Below are positions 1 through 7,684 of a DNA stretch of 64,000 nucleotides, piece after piece. Both the position numbers and the translations under genes were made by a program. Source of the stretch: Marinobacterium rhizophilum (GTDB lineage Bacteria; Pseudomonadota; Gammaproteobacteria; Pseudomonadales; Balneatricaceae); NCBI RefSeq assembly GCF_024397915.1, contig NZ_CP073347.1, positions 1,984,001-2,048,000 on the forward strand. Reading direction: 5' to 3'. The first letter of the stretch is position 1. Every line of letters begins with the position of its first letter. The notes beneath the pieces are model-generated. The model had not been told where the DNA came from and ran no database searches. It worked only from the letters and a program-made list of their open reading frames with translations.

Positions 1-1
1 A

Positions 2-709
2 AGCGATCGCTACCACTACCTGCTGCTGGCACTGCTCGAGCACGAGACACGCCTGAGCCTGGATGCCAACCTGCAGCCCATCCAGACCCAGGTGCTGGCG
101 GCCGAACGCCTGGTGCAGGCACTGCGTATCAACCTGACACGCCTTGGCCGTAGCCAGGACAGCTACTTGAGCTTTGTGCCAGGCAAGCGCAACGGCAGCG
201 TCGGCCAGGACTTTCCCGGCGCCCTGGGCTGCAGCCAGGCTATCCCCGCCAGCCAGAGTACCCGCGAGCTGATTCGTGCCACACGCGATTTCTGCAACCA
301 GAATGCATTGCATGAGCGCAAGGATGAAGTGGTGGAAGATGTCGTCAGCTATCTGGAGCAGCAGCGCGGCGAACAGCGCCATGCGTCCCTGAACGAAGTG
401 GAACGTCTATTCGATGCCTACATCCCGCCCAGTGAGGATCCGGCGCCCGGTTCAACGTTCGGAGAATTCGCCAATACCGAGCCCTACCAGGTCAGCCAGG
501 AGTTCCAGCCCCACCGCGGCACCCTGAAAGCACTGAGCAAGGTCAAAACCAAGTCCGATAACTGGCAGCTGGACTTTGCCCGCCGCTCACTGGGCTCCCA
601 GGGGTCCGACCGGGACATTCTGTTTGATGAACAGGGCCAGACACTGACCCTGCGTCGACTGCCGACAAGAGTCATTCAAACCATCCGCGAGGCGCTGGAG
701 CAGGAATAG
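2..709 (+). CDS. yejK: Nucleoid-associated protein YejK/NdpA, C-terminal part
   Basis: The frame is open from the first bases of the window and ends in TAG at 707-709, leaving about 235 residues of a family that is usually about 335 long; the N-terminus lies outside the window. Family resemblance rests on the central LSFVPGKRNGSVGQDF block, which matches the LTFLKGRVGRKVADFF region I recall for E. coli YejK, and on the final stretch around FDEQGQTLTLRRLP. YejK proteins are low-copy proteins that associate with the bacterial nucleoid; their exact role is not settled. The gene converges on the minus-strand diguanylate cyclase 45 bp away, with a GC-rich hairpin in between. Confidence 0.85.
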   Translation, partial: SDRYHYLLLALLEHETRLSLDANLQPIQTQVLAAERLVQALRINLTRLGRSQDSYLSFVPGKRNGSVGQDFPGALGCSQAIPASQSTRELIRATRDFCNQNALHERKDEVVEDVVSYLEQQRGEQRHASLNEVERLFDAYIPPSEDPAPGSTFGEFANTEPYQVSQEFQPHRGTLKALSKVKTKSDNWQLDFARRSLGSQGSDRDILFDEQGQTLTLRRLPTRVIQTIREALEQE

Positions 710-718
710 CCCAACACA

Positions 719-746
719 GCCGGACTGCTCGAACGAACAGTCCGGC
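719..746. terminator. Hairpin between convergent yejK and diguanylate cyclase genes
   Basis: GCCGGACTG (719-727) pairs with CAGTCCGGC (738-746) around a 10-nt loop in the 44-bp gap between two convergent genes. There is no long T run on either side, so it may act in both directions or with help from Rho. Confidence 0.5.
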
Positions 747-753
747 CTGGCTG

Positions 754-1698
754 TCAGGCCGACTTGGAGCCGGTGTCGTTCTTGATACCACAGACACGAT
801 TGCGACCGTCTCGCTTTGACCAGTAAAGACGCTCATCCGCCCGCTGCAGCAACGCCGCAACGGTTTCACCGCGGCGCAACTGCGAAACGCCAAAACTGGC
901 AGTCACTGGCCGGCCAATACCAAAATCGGCATTACTGAGTATCAGCCGCATGCGCTCGGCCACTTCCTGCGCCAGGGCCCCCTCGGTTTCAGTCGCGATC
1001 AGCATGAATTCTTCTCCGCCGGTGCGCGCCAGGTAATCCACACTCCGCACAGCACTCGACAGTAATGACGCCACCTGGCGCAGTACCGCATCCCCCACAG
1101 GATGACCGTGACTGTCGTTCACATCCTTGAAGTTATCGATATCAAACAACACCACCGACAGAGGGCGCCGGAACCGCTGTGCACGGCTGACTTCCTGCGC
1201 CAGCAATGCCTGTACCCGGCGGTGATTAATAAGCCCGGTCAGGCTGTCGGTGGAGCTTTCACGCACCAGAATGGTCAGCTCACCAAAGCGGCGCACAGCA
1301 AAAATGGCCATATAAATAGGCAGGAAAAGACCCAGCGAAAACAGCATGTCGTCGAGGTCGATAACTTCATAGGCACGGCTGAAGGCGTAGAGTTTCTCAC
1401 TCAGGTCCAACCGACTGACAATATAAAAAATGATCAGCAGAATCAGGCAACTGAGCAGAAACTCACGCAACAAGCGACGCTTGTTCAAATATTTATGATT
1501 ATCCACCCGAAAAGAGTCCAGTTCGTATGTGGGAGCAGCGCGACGCAATCCATTGTAAGGAGTGCAGGCATGCTTAACAACACGAACGTCGCCGATTAAA
1601 GACAGATCGAGTGAGCGACCCGCGGCACTCCCTGCGACCCAATTGATACGGATTTCTGGCGCTGACAACCCGGCAGACGCAGCAGCAAAGACAGCCAT
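754..1698 (-). CDS. Membrane-anchored diguanylate cyclase (GGDEF)
   Basis: Predicted to make cyclic di-GMP from two GTP. The 314-aa frame has two hydrophobic helices (about residues 80-96 and 118-137) followed by a GGDEF domain (about 148-305). The active motif is GGEEF at 227-231, preceded five residues upstream by RSVD (218-221), which fits the inhibitory I-site, so both catalysis and product feedback look intact. No recognised sensor domain precedes it. The ATG at 1698 lies 24 nt downstream of the trhO stop and has only a weak GAGA-like ribosome site. The first 60 residues are not hydrophobic and look unconserved, so a later start, such as a GTG near residue 65, is possible. Probably co-transcribed with trhO. 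Confidence 0.85.
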   Translation of the reverse strand: MAVFAAASAGLSAPEIRINWVAGSAAGRSLDLSLIGDVRVVKHACTPYNGLRRAAPTYELDSFRVDNHKYLNKRRLLREFLLSCLILLIIFYIVSRLDLSEKLYAFSRAYEVIDLDDMLFSLGLFLPIYMAIFAVRRFGELTILVRESSTDSLTGLINHRRVQALLAQEVSRAQRFRRPLSVVLFDIDNFKDVNDSHGHPVGDAVLRQVASLLSSAVRSVDYLARTGGEEFMLIATETEGALAQEVAERMRLILSNADFGIGRPVTASFGVSQLRRGETVAALLQRADERLYWSKRDGRNRVCGIKNDTGSKSA

Positions 1699-1722
1699 TC
1701 GCTGTCTCTGCCCGTGCCGGTA

Positions 1723-2706
1723 TCAGGAGGACTGCTGCGCCTGAAGCGCCCGCAATGCCTTCTTTTCATCCTTGCGCTTGCGAATGGCCTTGGCGGCATC
1801 GGCCCCCAGGTGCACTTCCCCGCGCTGCTCGGCGAGCCTTACCTGAAGCTCCCGCTGTGCGTAGCGCATACGCTGCTCTTCAGACACGGCATCCGCACAG
1901 TGCGGGCAGCTGACGCCGGCCACGTATTGATCGCTGGCCATATCAGCCTCGGTAATCGGCAGTCGGCAGGCATGGCATTGCTCGAAGCTGCCCGGTTCCA
2001 GATCATGATTGACCGTGACCCGGTTATCGAACACGAAACATTCACCCTGCCAGAGCGACTCCTCCTGCGGAACTTCCTCGAGATATTTGAGGATGCCGCC
2101 CTCGAGGTGATACACCTCGTCAAATCCCTGCTCTTTCAAATAGGCGGTGGATTTTTCGCAGCGGATACCACCGGTGCAGAACATGGCCACCTTGGGGTGC
2201 CTGGCAGGGTCGAGATTCTGTTTGACGAATGCCGGAAACTCGCGAAATGTCTTGGTCTGCGGGTTCACCGCACGGGCAAAGGTGCCGATCTGCACCTCGT
2301 AGTCATTGCGGGTATCCACCACCACCACATCCGGGTCGGCAATCAGGCTGTTCCAGTCCTGTGGCTTGACGTAGGTGCCAACCACCTGGCGCGGGTCTAT
2401 GCCTTCCACCCCCATGGTGACGATTTCCTTTTTCAGTTTCACCTTGGTGCGGTAAAACGGCATCTCGTCACTGAAGGATTCCTTGTGAGAGAGATCCGCA
2501 AGCCTTGAGTCACTGCGCAGCCAGTCCAGCACGGCATCGATTCCTGCACGCGAGCCGGCGACGGTTCCATTGACCCCCTCGCGGGCCAGCAGCAGCGTGC
2601 CGCGCACGCCCTGGGTCTCCATCAGGTCGTGCAGGGGCTGGCGCAGGGACTCGAAGTCCTCCAGGGTCGCAAACTTGTACAGCGCACAAACAACTATCTG
2701 AGTCAT
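1723..2706 (-). CDS. trhO: tRNA uridine(34) hydroxylase, rhodanese family
   Basis: Known family role: oxygen-dependent hydroxylation of uridine 34 in tRNAs, the first step to 5-(carboxy)methoxyuridine derivatives. The 327-aa protein starts at MTQIVVCALYKF, which fits family N-termini. That ATG at 2706 has GGA nine bases upstream, so the longer in-frame extension to 2859 was rejected. The order is an N-terminal alpha/beta domain (1-105), a rhodanese domain (about 115-225) with the active loop CTGGIRCEK (Cys177, Cys183), and a Cys-rich tail with CHAC and CPHC pairs that looks metal-binding. It is divergent from hisC and followed closely by the diguanylate cyclase. Confidence 0.92.
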   Translation of the reverse strand: MTQIVVCALYKFATLEDFESLRQPLHDLMETQGVRGTLLLAREGVNGTVAGSRAGIDAVLDWLRSDSRLADLSHKESFSDEMPFYRTKVKLKKEIVTMGVEGIDPRQVVGTYVKPQDWNSLIADPDVVVVDTRNDYEVQIGTFARAVNPQTKTFREFPAFVKQNLDPARHPKVAMFCTGGIRCEKSTAYLKEQGFDEVYHLEGGILKYLEEVPQEESLWQGECFVFDNRVTVNHDLEPGSFEQCHACRLPITEADMASDQYVAGVSCPHCADAVSEEQRMRYAQRELQVRLAEQRGEVHLGADAAKAIRKRKDEKKALRALQAQQSS

Positions 2707-2904
2707 GTCAATTCCATCTTGCGGTCCGGGGCGTAATCCCGGAGCAGAGTTAAACAGGCGCGGCATTATACCAAACTGGCGCAAAACCACGAATCCGCCC
2801 TGGCCGTTGCTGCCATGGGCCCGTACTGCAATTAAAACCTTCACGGCTCCTGGGGACACTGAACTTTTACCCAGCCTGCGACTCTACTGCAACGGATCAG
2901 ACCT

Positions 2905-2973
2905 GCCCTGTATTCAGGGCATGCCTGACCCAACGCTCAGCCGGCGCCCCCGGTGCCTGTGGGACGCCGGCTG
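2905..2973. other. Two hairpins in the trhO-hisC divergent spacer
   Basis: The 390-bp spacer 2707-3096 holds no gene I can support. It contains GCCCTG-TATT-CAGGGC at 2905-2920 and a longer hairpin with CAGCCGGCG (2938-2946) pairing with CGCCGGCTG (2965-2973). Both lie upstream of hisC on its strand. They could be leader structure, a terminator of an unseen short transcript, or DNA sites; there is no poly-T run. Confidence 0.4.
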
Positions 2974-3096
2974 ACTTTACCCCTCTCCTGCGATTACAAC
3001 TGCCCGCTAGGCCGTTTGCCGGCCAACCTGCTATCCTAGGCGCCAATCCGAGTATCGCCACGGCGCCCTTATAACCTACCCTGTGAAAGCACCGCT

Positions 3097-4173
3097 ATGA
3101 GTAAATTCTGGAGTGACGCGATCAAGCACCTGGTCCCCTATGTCCCGGGAGAGCAGCCCAAGGCGCAGCAGATCGTGAAACTGAATACCAACGAAAACCC
3201 CTACCCGCCCTCGCCCGCAGTCATGCAGGCACTGCAGGACTTCGACCTTGACCGCCTTCGGCTCTATCCGGATCCGGATGCAAGGGCGCTCAAGCAGGCA
3301 CTGGCGGATTACCACGGCATTGCCCGGGAGAACGTCTTTGTCGGCAATGGTTCCGACGAAGTGCTGGCGCATACCTTTATGGCTTTTTTCCGCCAGGATG
3401 CACCGCTGCTGATGCCCAATATCAGCTACAGCTTTTATGATGTGTACTGCAACCTGTATGACATCCGCTACCAGGAAATCCCGCTGCAGGCCGATTTCAG
3501 CATCTGCCTTGAGGACTACAGTCAGACCAACGGCGGCATTATTTTCGCCAACCCCAACGCCCCCACCGGCCGCGCCCTGGACCTCAAGGAGATCGAAGCC
3601 CTCCTGCAGCGCAATACGGATTCCGTGGTGGTGGTGGACGAAGCCTACGTCGACTTTGGTGCCCAGAGCGCCGTTGCCCTGACGCAGCGCTACGACAACC
3701 TGCTGGTGGTGCAGACCTTCTCCAAATCACGCTCCCTGGCGGGACTGCGCATTGGCTTCGCCATGGGCCACCCCGACCTGATCGACGGGCTGGAGCGGGT
3801 CAAGAACAGTTTCAACTCCTACCCGCTGGACATGCTTGCCATCAGCGCCGGCGTCGCGGCCATCGAGGACGAAGCCTACTTTCGCAGCACCACCGATCGC
3901 ATCATTGCGACGCGGGAATGGACCTGCAACGAGCTCCAGGCGCTGGGCTTTCTGGTGCTGCCCTCGTGCACCAACTTCGTTTTCGCCCAGCACCGTTATC
4001 TGGAAGGGGCGGAACTGATGGGCTACCTGCGCGCCAACGGCCTGCTGGTGCGGCATTTCAGCCGCCCGCTGATCGACAACCACCTGCGCATCAGCATTGG
4101 CACCGATGCCGAAATGCAGCAGCTGATTGACACCCTGCAAAAGCACCCGGATATTATCCGTCTCGAAGCCTGA
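3097..4173 (+). CDS. hisC: Histidinol-phosphate aminotransferase
   Basis: PLP-dependent fold-type I enzyme that interconverts imidazole acetol phosphate and histidinol phosphate in histidine synthesis. At 358 aa it has the usual family length. Visible signatures are the N-terminal LNTNENPYPPSP substrate-loop motif, GNGSDE (phosphate binding), NPNAPTG, the DEAYVDF motif, and the PLP lysine at about residue 210 in TFSKSRSLAG. It stands alone, not in a his operon, so it may be a second copy (hisC2 type) also serving aromatic amino acid transamination; this is inference. A strong hairpin terminator follows directly. Confidence 0.93.
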   Translation: MSKFWSDAIKHLVPYVPGEQPKAQQIVKLNTNENPYPPSPAVMQALQDFDLDRLRLYPDPDARALKQALADYHGIARENVFVGNGSDEVLAHTFMAFFRQDAPLLMPNISYSFYDVYCNLYDIRYQEIPLQADFSICLEDYSQTNGGIIFANPNAPTGRALDLKEIEALLQRNTDSVVVVDEAYVDFGAQSAVALTQRYDNLLVVQTFSKSRSLAGLRIGFAMGHPDLIDGLERVKNSFNSYPLDMLAISAGVAAIEDEAYFRSTTDRIIATREWTCNELQALGFLVLPSCTNFVFAQHRYLEGAELMGYLRANGLLVRHFSRPLIDNHLRISIGTDAEMQQLIDTLQKHPDIIRLEA

Positions 4174-4181
4174 CCCACACA

Positions 4182-4211
4182 AAACAGGGCGCCCATTCGG
4201 ACGCCCCGTTT
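4182..4211. terminator. Bidirectional terminator between hisC and the decarboxylase
   Basis: AAAC at 4182-4185 pairs with GTTT at 4208-4211, and GGGCG pairs with CGCCC inside. The hairpin sits between two convergent genes with A- and T-rich edges. Confidence 0.75.
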
Positions 4212-4242
4212 GCAGAATCACAACCGGCAGCGTTGCCTCCTG

Positions 4243-5412
4243 CTAGACGACATAGTACTTCAGTGGCGGAAAGCCATTGAACTCCACCGAGCTGTAACTG
4301 GTGGTGTAGGCGCCGGTGGAAAACCAGTACAGCCGATCCCCCATCTCCAGTGACAGCGGCAACTGGTAGCGATAGCTTTCGTACATGATGTCGACGCTGT
4401 CGCAGGTCGGCCCCGCCAGAATCACTTCTTCGAACTCCGCCTCGGGATCATCATCGCGCTCGCTGGCCAGCGGGTACTTGATGGCCTCGTCCAGCGTTTC
4501 GATCAGGCCATTGAACTTGCCCACATCGGTGAACACCCAGCGCTCCAGCGCCGTGGAGGACTTGCGTGAAATCAGCACGACCTCGCACACCAGAATACCG
4601 GCATCCCCGACCAGGGAACGTCCCGGCTCCAGAATAATCTCGGGCACGTCATCGCCGAAATCCTCTTTCAGAAAGCGGGTAATTTCCTGCACGTAGACGG
4701 CAAACTCGTTCGCCTTGTGCAGGTAGTTGGCCGGGAAGCCGCCGCCCATGTTGATCATCTTCAGCCCGATACCGTATTCACTCAGTAGGCGCTCGAAAAT
4801 CACCTTGACCTTGGCAATGGCACCATCCCAGACGTCGATATCCCGTTGCTGCGAGCCGACGTGGAAGGAAATGCCCCAGGGCACCAGCCCAAGATCCCGG
4901 GCCAGTACCGCAAGCTCCACGGCCATTTCCGGGTTGCAGCCAAACTTGCGCGACAGGGGCCAGTCGGCGCCTTCGGACCCCTCGGTCAGCACCCGGATAT
5001 AGACGCGAGCGCCCGGCGCCTGGGCCGCGATATTGCGCAGGTCGGCCTCGGAATCCGTGGCATAGAGGCGTACGCCCTTGTCGTAGAAATAACGGATATC
5101 GCGGGCTTTCTTGATGGTATTGCCAAAGCTCATGCGCGCGGGATCAACGCCGTGCTTCATGACCTTGTCCAGTTCGTAGATCGAGGCGATATCGAAATTG
5201 GAGCCCAGCTGTGCCAGCAATGCAATAACCTCATCCGCCGGATTTGCCTTCACCGCATAGAATACCCGGGCGTAATCGAAACCCTGCTCAAGCTGCATGT
5301 ATTTCTGACGGATATTGTCCAGATCGATCACCAGACAGGGGGTCTCCCTGCTGTCGGCAATCGCCTTGGCACGTTGCCACTGTTCGGGACTGATATGTTC
5401 TGGCAGCTTCAT
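4243..5412 (-). CDS. Ornithine/lysine decarboxylase, fold-type III PLP enzyme
   Basis: Eukaryotic-like group IV decarboxylase of the alanine-racemase fold, predicted to make putrescine or cadaverine. The 389-aa protein has the PLP lysine in FYAVKANP (Lys55), HVGSQ in the barrel, the glycine loop NMGGGFP, EPGRSLV, and the C-terminal GPTCDSVDIM, which supplies the active-site cysteine and aspartate across the dimer. Start at 5412 (MKLPEHISPEQW) is chosen because AGAGAGG lies about nine bases upstream; the extension to 5502 would run through a terminator. Substrate choice between ornithine and lysine cannot be read from sequence alone; ornithine is the more usual for this length. Confidence 0.88.
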   Translation of the reverse strand: MKLPEHISPEQWQRAKAIADSRETPCLVIDLDNIRQKYMQLEQGFDYARVFYAVKANPADEVIALLAQLGSNFDIASIYELDKVMKHGVDPARMSFGNTIKKARDIRYFYDKGVRLYATDSEADLRNIAAQAPGARVYIRVLTEGSEGADWPLSRKFGCNPEMAVELAVLARDLGLVPWGISFHVGSQQRDIDVWDGAIAKVKVIFERLLSEYGIGLKMINMGGGFPANYLHKANEFAVYVQEITRFLKEDFGDDVPEIILEPGRSLVGDAGILVCEVVLISRKSSTALERWVFTDVGKFNGLIETLDEAIKYPLASERDDDPEAEFEEVILAGPTCDSVDIMYESYRYQLPLSLEMGDRLYWFSTGAYTTSYSSVEFNGFPPLKYYVV

Positions 5413-5504
5413 TGAGCACAGCACCTCTCTATATGCGGTGGTTGGAACCCCAGTCACACAACAGCCGAACAGATCGGATGGACGGCGTCGTCTGGGCCCC
5501 ATAA

Positions 5505-5543
5505 AAAAGAACCCGCAGTGATGGCATCAGCGCGGGTTCTTTT
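5505..5543 (-). terminator. Strong terminator or attenuator in the decarboxylase leader
   Basis: AAAAGAACCCGC (5505-5516) pairs perfectly with GCGGGTTCTTTT (5532-5543). On the minus strand the stem is followed by a U run, so it is a textbook intrinsic terminator. It lies 108 nt beyond the CBS gene stop and 93 nt before the decarboxylase start, so it either ends the CBS transcript or attenuates the decarboxylase. Confidence 0.85.
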
Positions 5544-5650
5544 CTGAATTTTCGCGGAGTATAGAGCAATGCATTCGGGGCGCAAACCTTTTGCTTGCTG
5601 AATTGAAAAACCGCCTTGCGGCCCGGTCGCGAGCACTGAGCTGTCGGGGC

Positions 5651-6253
5651 TCAGAGCTCCCCGCCGTGGGCCACGATCTTTTCAATCTCGGCGAAGGTCT
5701 TGGCCTCGTACATGATTTCAAAGCTGACCTTGAGCAGGCGTGAAATATCGCTGGCCGAAATAACACCGCGCACCCGTTTCACCCCGGCGTAACCCTCATC
5801 GATCACCACCACGTGCTGATCGCCGGAGCCCTGCATGGTGAGCATCAGGTCACCGATGGTGGCATCGGATACCTGCTCGAACGTCAGGCCCCGGATCTGT
5901 TCCTTGCCGTGCATGACATGGCGCACCTGCACCTCGGCGCGGGCAATGCCGTTTTGCTGCGCGTAGGCCATAACCCGGGTACCGGCAATATCCCGTGCGG
6001 TAATGACACCGACAAACCGATCCCTGTCATCAACGACAAACAGCATGCGAACATGCTGACTTTTCATCCACTCCAGCGCTTCATCGACGCCCAGCTGGCC
6101 CGAGACGGTCACCGGAGCAGTTTCGATAAAATCGGTCATGACTTCCAGCGCCGGGCTGCGCAGGGTGGATGGCTGGTGAACCTGGGTGGGCGACAGCAGG
6201 TGATCGACGTCCGACGTGTCCTGCACCCGCAAATGGCGAAATTCCTGAAACAT
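5651..6253 (-). CDS. CBS-domain pair protein
   Basis: A 200-aa protein made almost entirely of a tandem CBS pair. The first repeat is around residues 38-100 (MLFVVDDRDRFVGVITARDI) and the second around 108-180 (VVVIDEGYAGVKRVRGVISASDI). CBS pairs bind adenine nucleotides and usually regulate an attached or partner protein; no enzymatic domain is fused here. The C-terminal tail (YEAKTFAEIEKIVAHGGEL) is short and charged. It is likely cytoplasmic and the partner is unknown. Its transcript probably ends at the hairpin near 5505-5543. Confidence 0.85.
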   Translation of the reverse strand: MFQEFRHLRVQDTSDVDHLLSPTQVHQPSTLRSPALEVMTDFIETAPVTVSGQLGVDEALEWMKSQHVRMLFVVDDRDRFVGVITARDIAGTRVMAYAQQNGIARAEVQVRHVMHGKEQIRGLTFEQVSDATIGDLMLTMQGSGDQHVVVIDEGYAGVKRVRGVISASDISRLLKVSFEIMYEAKTFAEIEKIVAHGGEL

Positions 6254-6372
6254 AAGCGCTCCTACTGCAATTGTTCTAATTGGCGCATGGGTTAGAACAA
6301 AGCATAGCGAGTTTCAGAGCGTATTTCACCGCCCAGGGCGACCGCTGGCCGCCGGGCAGCCACCATCGAGAC

Positions 6373-7257
6373 TCAACCCAGCAGGAAGGCGCCCTCGCTT
6401 ATGCGCCGAGCCTGGCCTTCGACGTACACGGCCTCAGGGCCTTCAGGCCCCACCTCGACCCTGGTCAGCATCAGGCTCGCGCGCCCCATTTCAAGACCCT
6501 GCTCAATCCGCAGCCGATAACTTCCAGGCGCTGCAGCCTGTATCGCAAGGTAACCGGCCAGCGCGGCGGCGGCAGACCCGGTCGCCGGGTCCTCGGGAAT
6601 ACTGTTGGCCGGATCGAACATGCGGGCACGTACCGCCTCGCCACCTTGCAGGCTAAAACAGTACAGGTTGGAAACCGGCTGGGCCCCAAGCAACCGGCGC
6701 CACAGCGACAGATCCAGGCTAATGGACCCAAGCGCCGCCACATCCCTGATCTGCAGCAGCACAAATGGCAGGCCACAGCCAGCAACCACCGGATCCGCCA
6801 CCAGCTGTTCGGGCTGCAGACCCAGCAGCGCTGCCGCCTCATGCCGCTTCAGCGTGCTGCTTGAAATCTCCGGCAGCCTGGCGGTACGCAGGCGCGCCAC
6901 CGCGCCTGCACCCAAGCCTTCAAGCTGCACCGGCACAGGGCCCACGCGCTGCTCCAGCACCAGGGCTCCGCGCTGCTGCGGGTCAAGCAGTTCAAGCTCG
7001 GACAGCAGCAGGGCCGTGCCAATCGTGGGGTGACCCGCAAAGGGAATCTCGCCCCCTGGCGTAAAGATGCGCATGGGGAAATGGTTACCCGGCTGGCCTG
7101 CACCGACAAACACGGTTTCGGACAGGTTGAGTTCACGGGCAATTTGCTGCATCAGGGTTGTCGGCAGTGCGTCTGCATCGGTAAAGACGGCCAGCGGGTT
7201 ACCGCTGAAGGGGCTGTCGGTAAAGACATCCAGGGTATGAAAACGGAGTTTTTGCAT
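6373..7257 (-). CDS. PhzF-family isomerase
   Basis: A 294-aa member of the PhzF/diaminopimelate-epimerase fold. It carries the N-terminal DVFTDSPFSGNPLAVF motif, the catalytic glutamate in NLSETVFV (Glu47), GEIPFAGHPTIGTA, and the second-domain DPATGSAAAALAGYL motif. The family includes phenazine biosynthesis PhzF, but no other phenazine genes are near, so it should be read as a generic PhzF-like isomerase with unknown substrate. It lies just downstream of the DUF1127 gene on the same strand, separated by a GC-rich hairpin region (7287-7336). Confidence 0.87.
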   Translation of the reverse strand: MQKLRFHTLDVFTDSPFSGNPLAVFTDADALPTTLMQQIARELNLSETVFVGAGQPGNHFPMRIFTPGGEIPFAGHPTIGTALLLSELELLDPQQRGALVLEQRVGPVPVQLEGLGAGAVARLRTARLPEISSSTLKRHEAAALLGLQPEQLVADPVVAGCGLPFVLLQIRDVAALGSISLDLSLWRRLLGAQPVSNLYCFSLQGGEAVRARMFDPANSIPEDPATGSAAAALAGYLAIQAAAPGSYRLRIEQGLEMGRASLMLTRVEVGPEGPEAVYVEGQARRISEGAFLLG

Positions 7258-7286
7258 GCTTTATGGACTCCCGGCTAATCTCGATA

Positions 7287-7336
7287 TGGGCGGCACAGAT
7301 CCCGCCTCCTGGAACAAGAGGCACGGACGCCGCCCA
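7287..7336 (-). terminator. Nested hairpin downstream of the DUF1127 gene
   Basis: TGGGCGGC (7287-7294) pairs with GCCGCCCA (7329-7336), enclosing an inner GCCTC/GAGGC stem (7304-7308 with 7318-7322). It begins 12 nt past the DUF1127 stop on the minus strand. No clear U run follows, so it is a candidate terminator or 3' stabiliser. Confidence 0.4.
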
Positions 7337-7347
7337 CTGATCCGCTG

Positions 7348-7518
7348 TCACTTCTGCCAAAAGTGCTTGCTGCCTTCAAGGAACGCATCTGCACGGCTGA
7401 TCCCGATATCCTTGAGAACAGAGTCATCGAGACCCAGCAGCTGACGGCGCTGATAATAGCGCTGGCGTGCACGGCGCAGGCTTTCCCACAAGCGATGGAA
7501 CAGCTCAATACTCAACAT
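7348..7518 (-). CDS. DUF1127 small protein
   Basis: A 56-aa basic protein too short for most gene finders. It reads MLSIELFHRL, then an Arg-rich helix (RRARQRYYQRRQ), then LLGLDDSVLKDIGISRADA and a short tail ending HFWQK. The LDDxxLKDIGISRxD pattern is diagnostic for DUF1127. The ATG at 7518 follows an AGGAGGG ribosome site. Some family members bind RNA and affect phosphate and carbon metabolism in alphaproteobacteria; a role here is not known. It is divergent from a MocR regulator with repeated CTGTACTG sites between them, suggesting control by that regulator. Confidence 0.88.
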   Translation of the reverse strand: MLSIELFHRLWESLRRARQRYYQRRQLLGLDDSVLKDIGISRADAFLEGSKHFWQK

Positions 7519-7600
7519 GGTTTCACCCTCCTGTCGTTGATGTTGTACAGCGTATCGAACGGGGAAAAACCATTACAGATCCAAAATAAAATCAATTACC

Positions 7601-7657
7601 CAGTACAGTTATTGTGAATTCTGCACTGTACTGCTAATTTAAAATCAATCTGTACTG
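7601..7657. promoter_or_regulatory. Three-copy CTGTACTG operator candidate
   Basis: CAGTACAG (7601-7608, inverted), CTGTACTG (7626-7633) and CTGTACTG (7650-7657) are exact copies spaced 25 and 24 bp start to start, in the 166-bp spacer between the DUF1127 and MocR genes. MocR regulators often bind repeated sites in such divergent spacers, so autoregulation plus control of DUF1127 is the natural reading. A weaker relative, TTGTACAG, is at 7543-7550. Confidence 0.6.
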
Positions 7658-7684
7658 ATATTTACCGGAGTAGGAGTATCTGTA

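Noticed and set aside
6373..7257. Phenazine biosynthesis role for the PhzF-like gene
   Set aside because: No other phz genes are near; PhzF homologues are widespread with other substrates.
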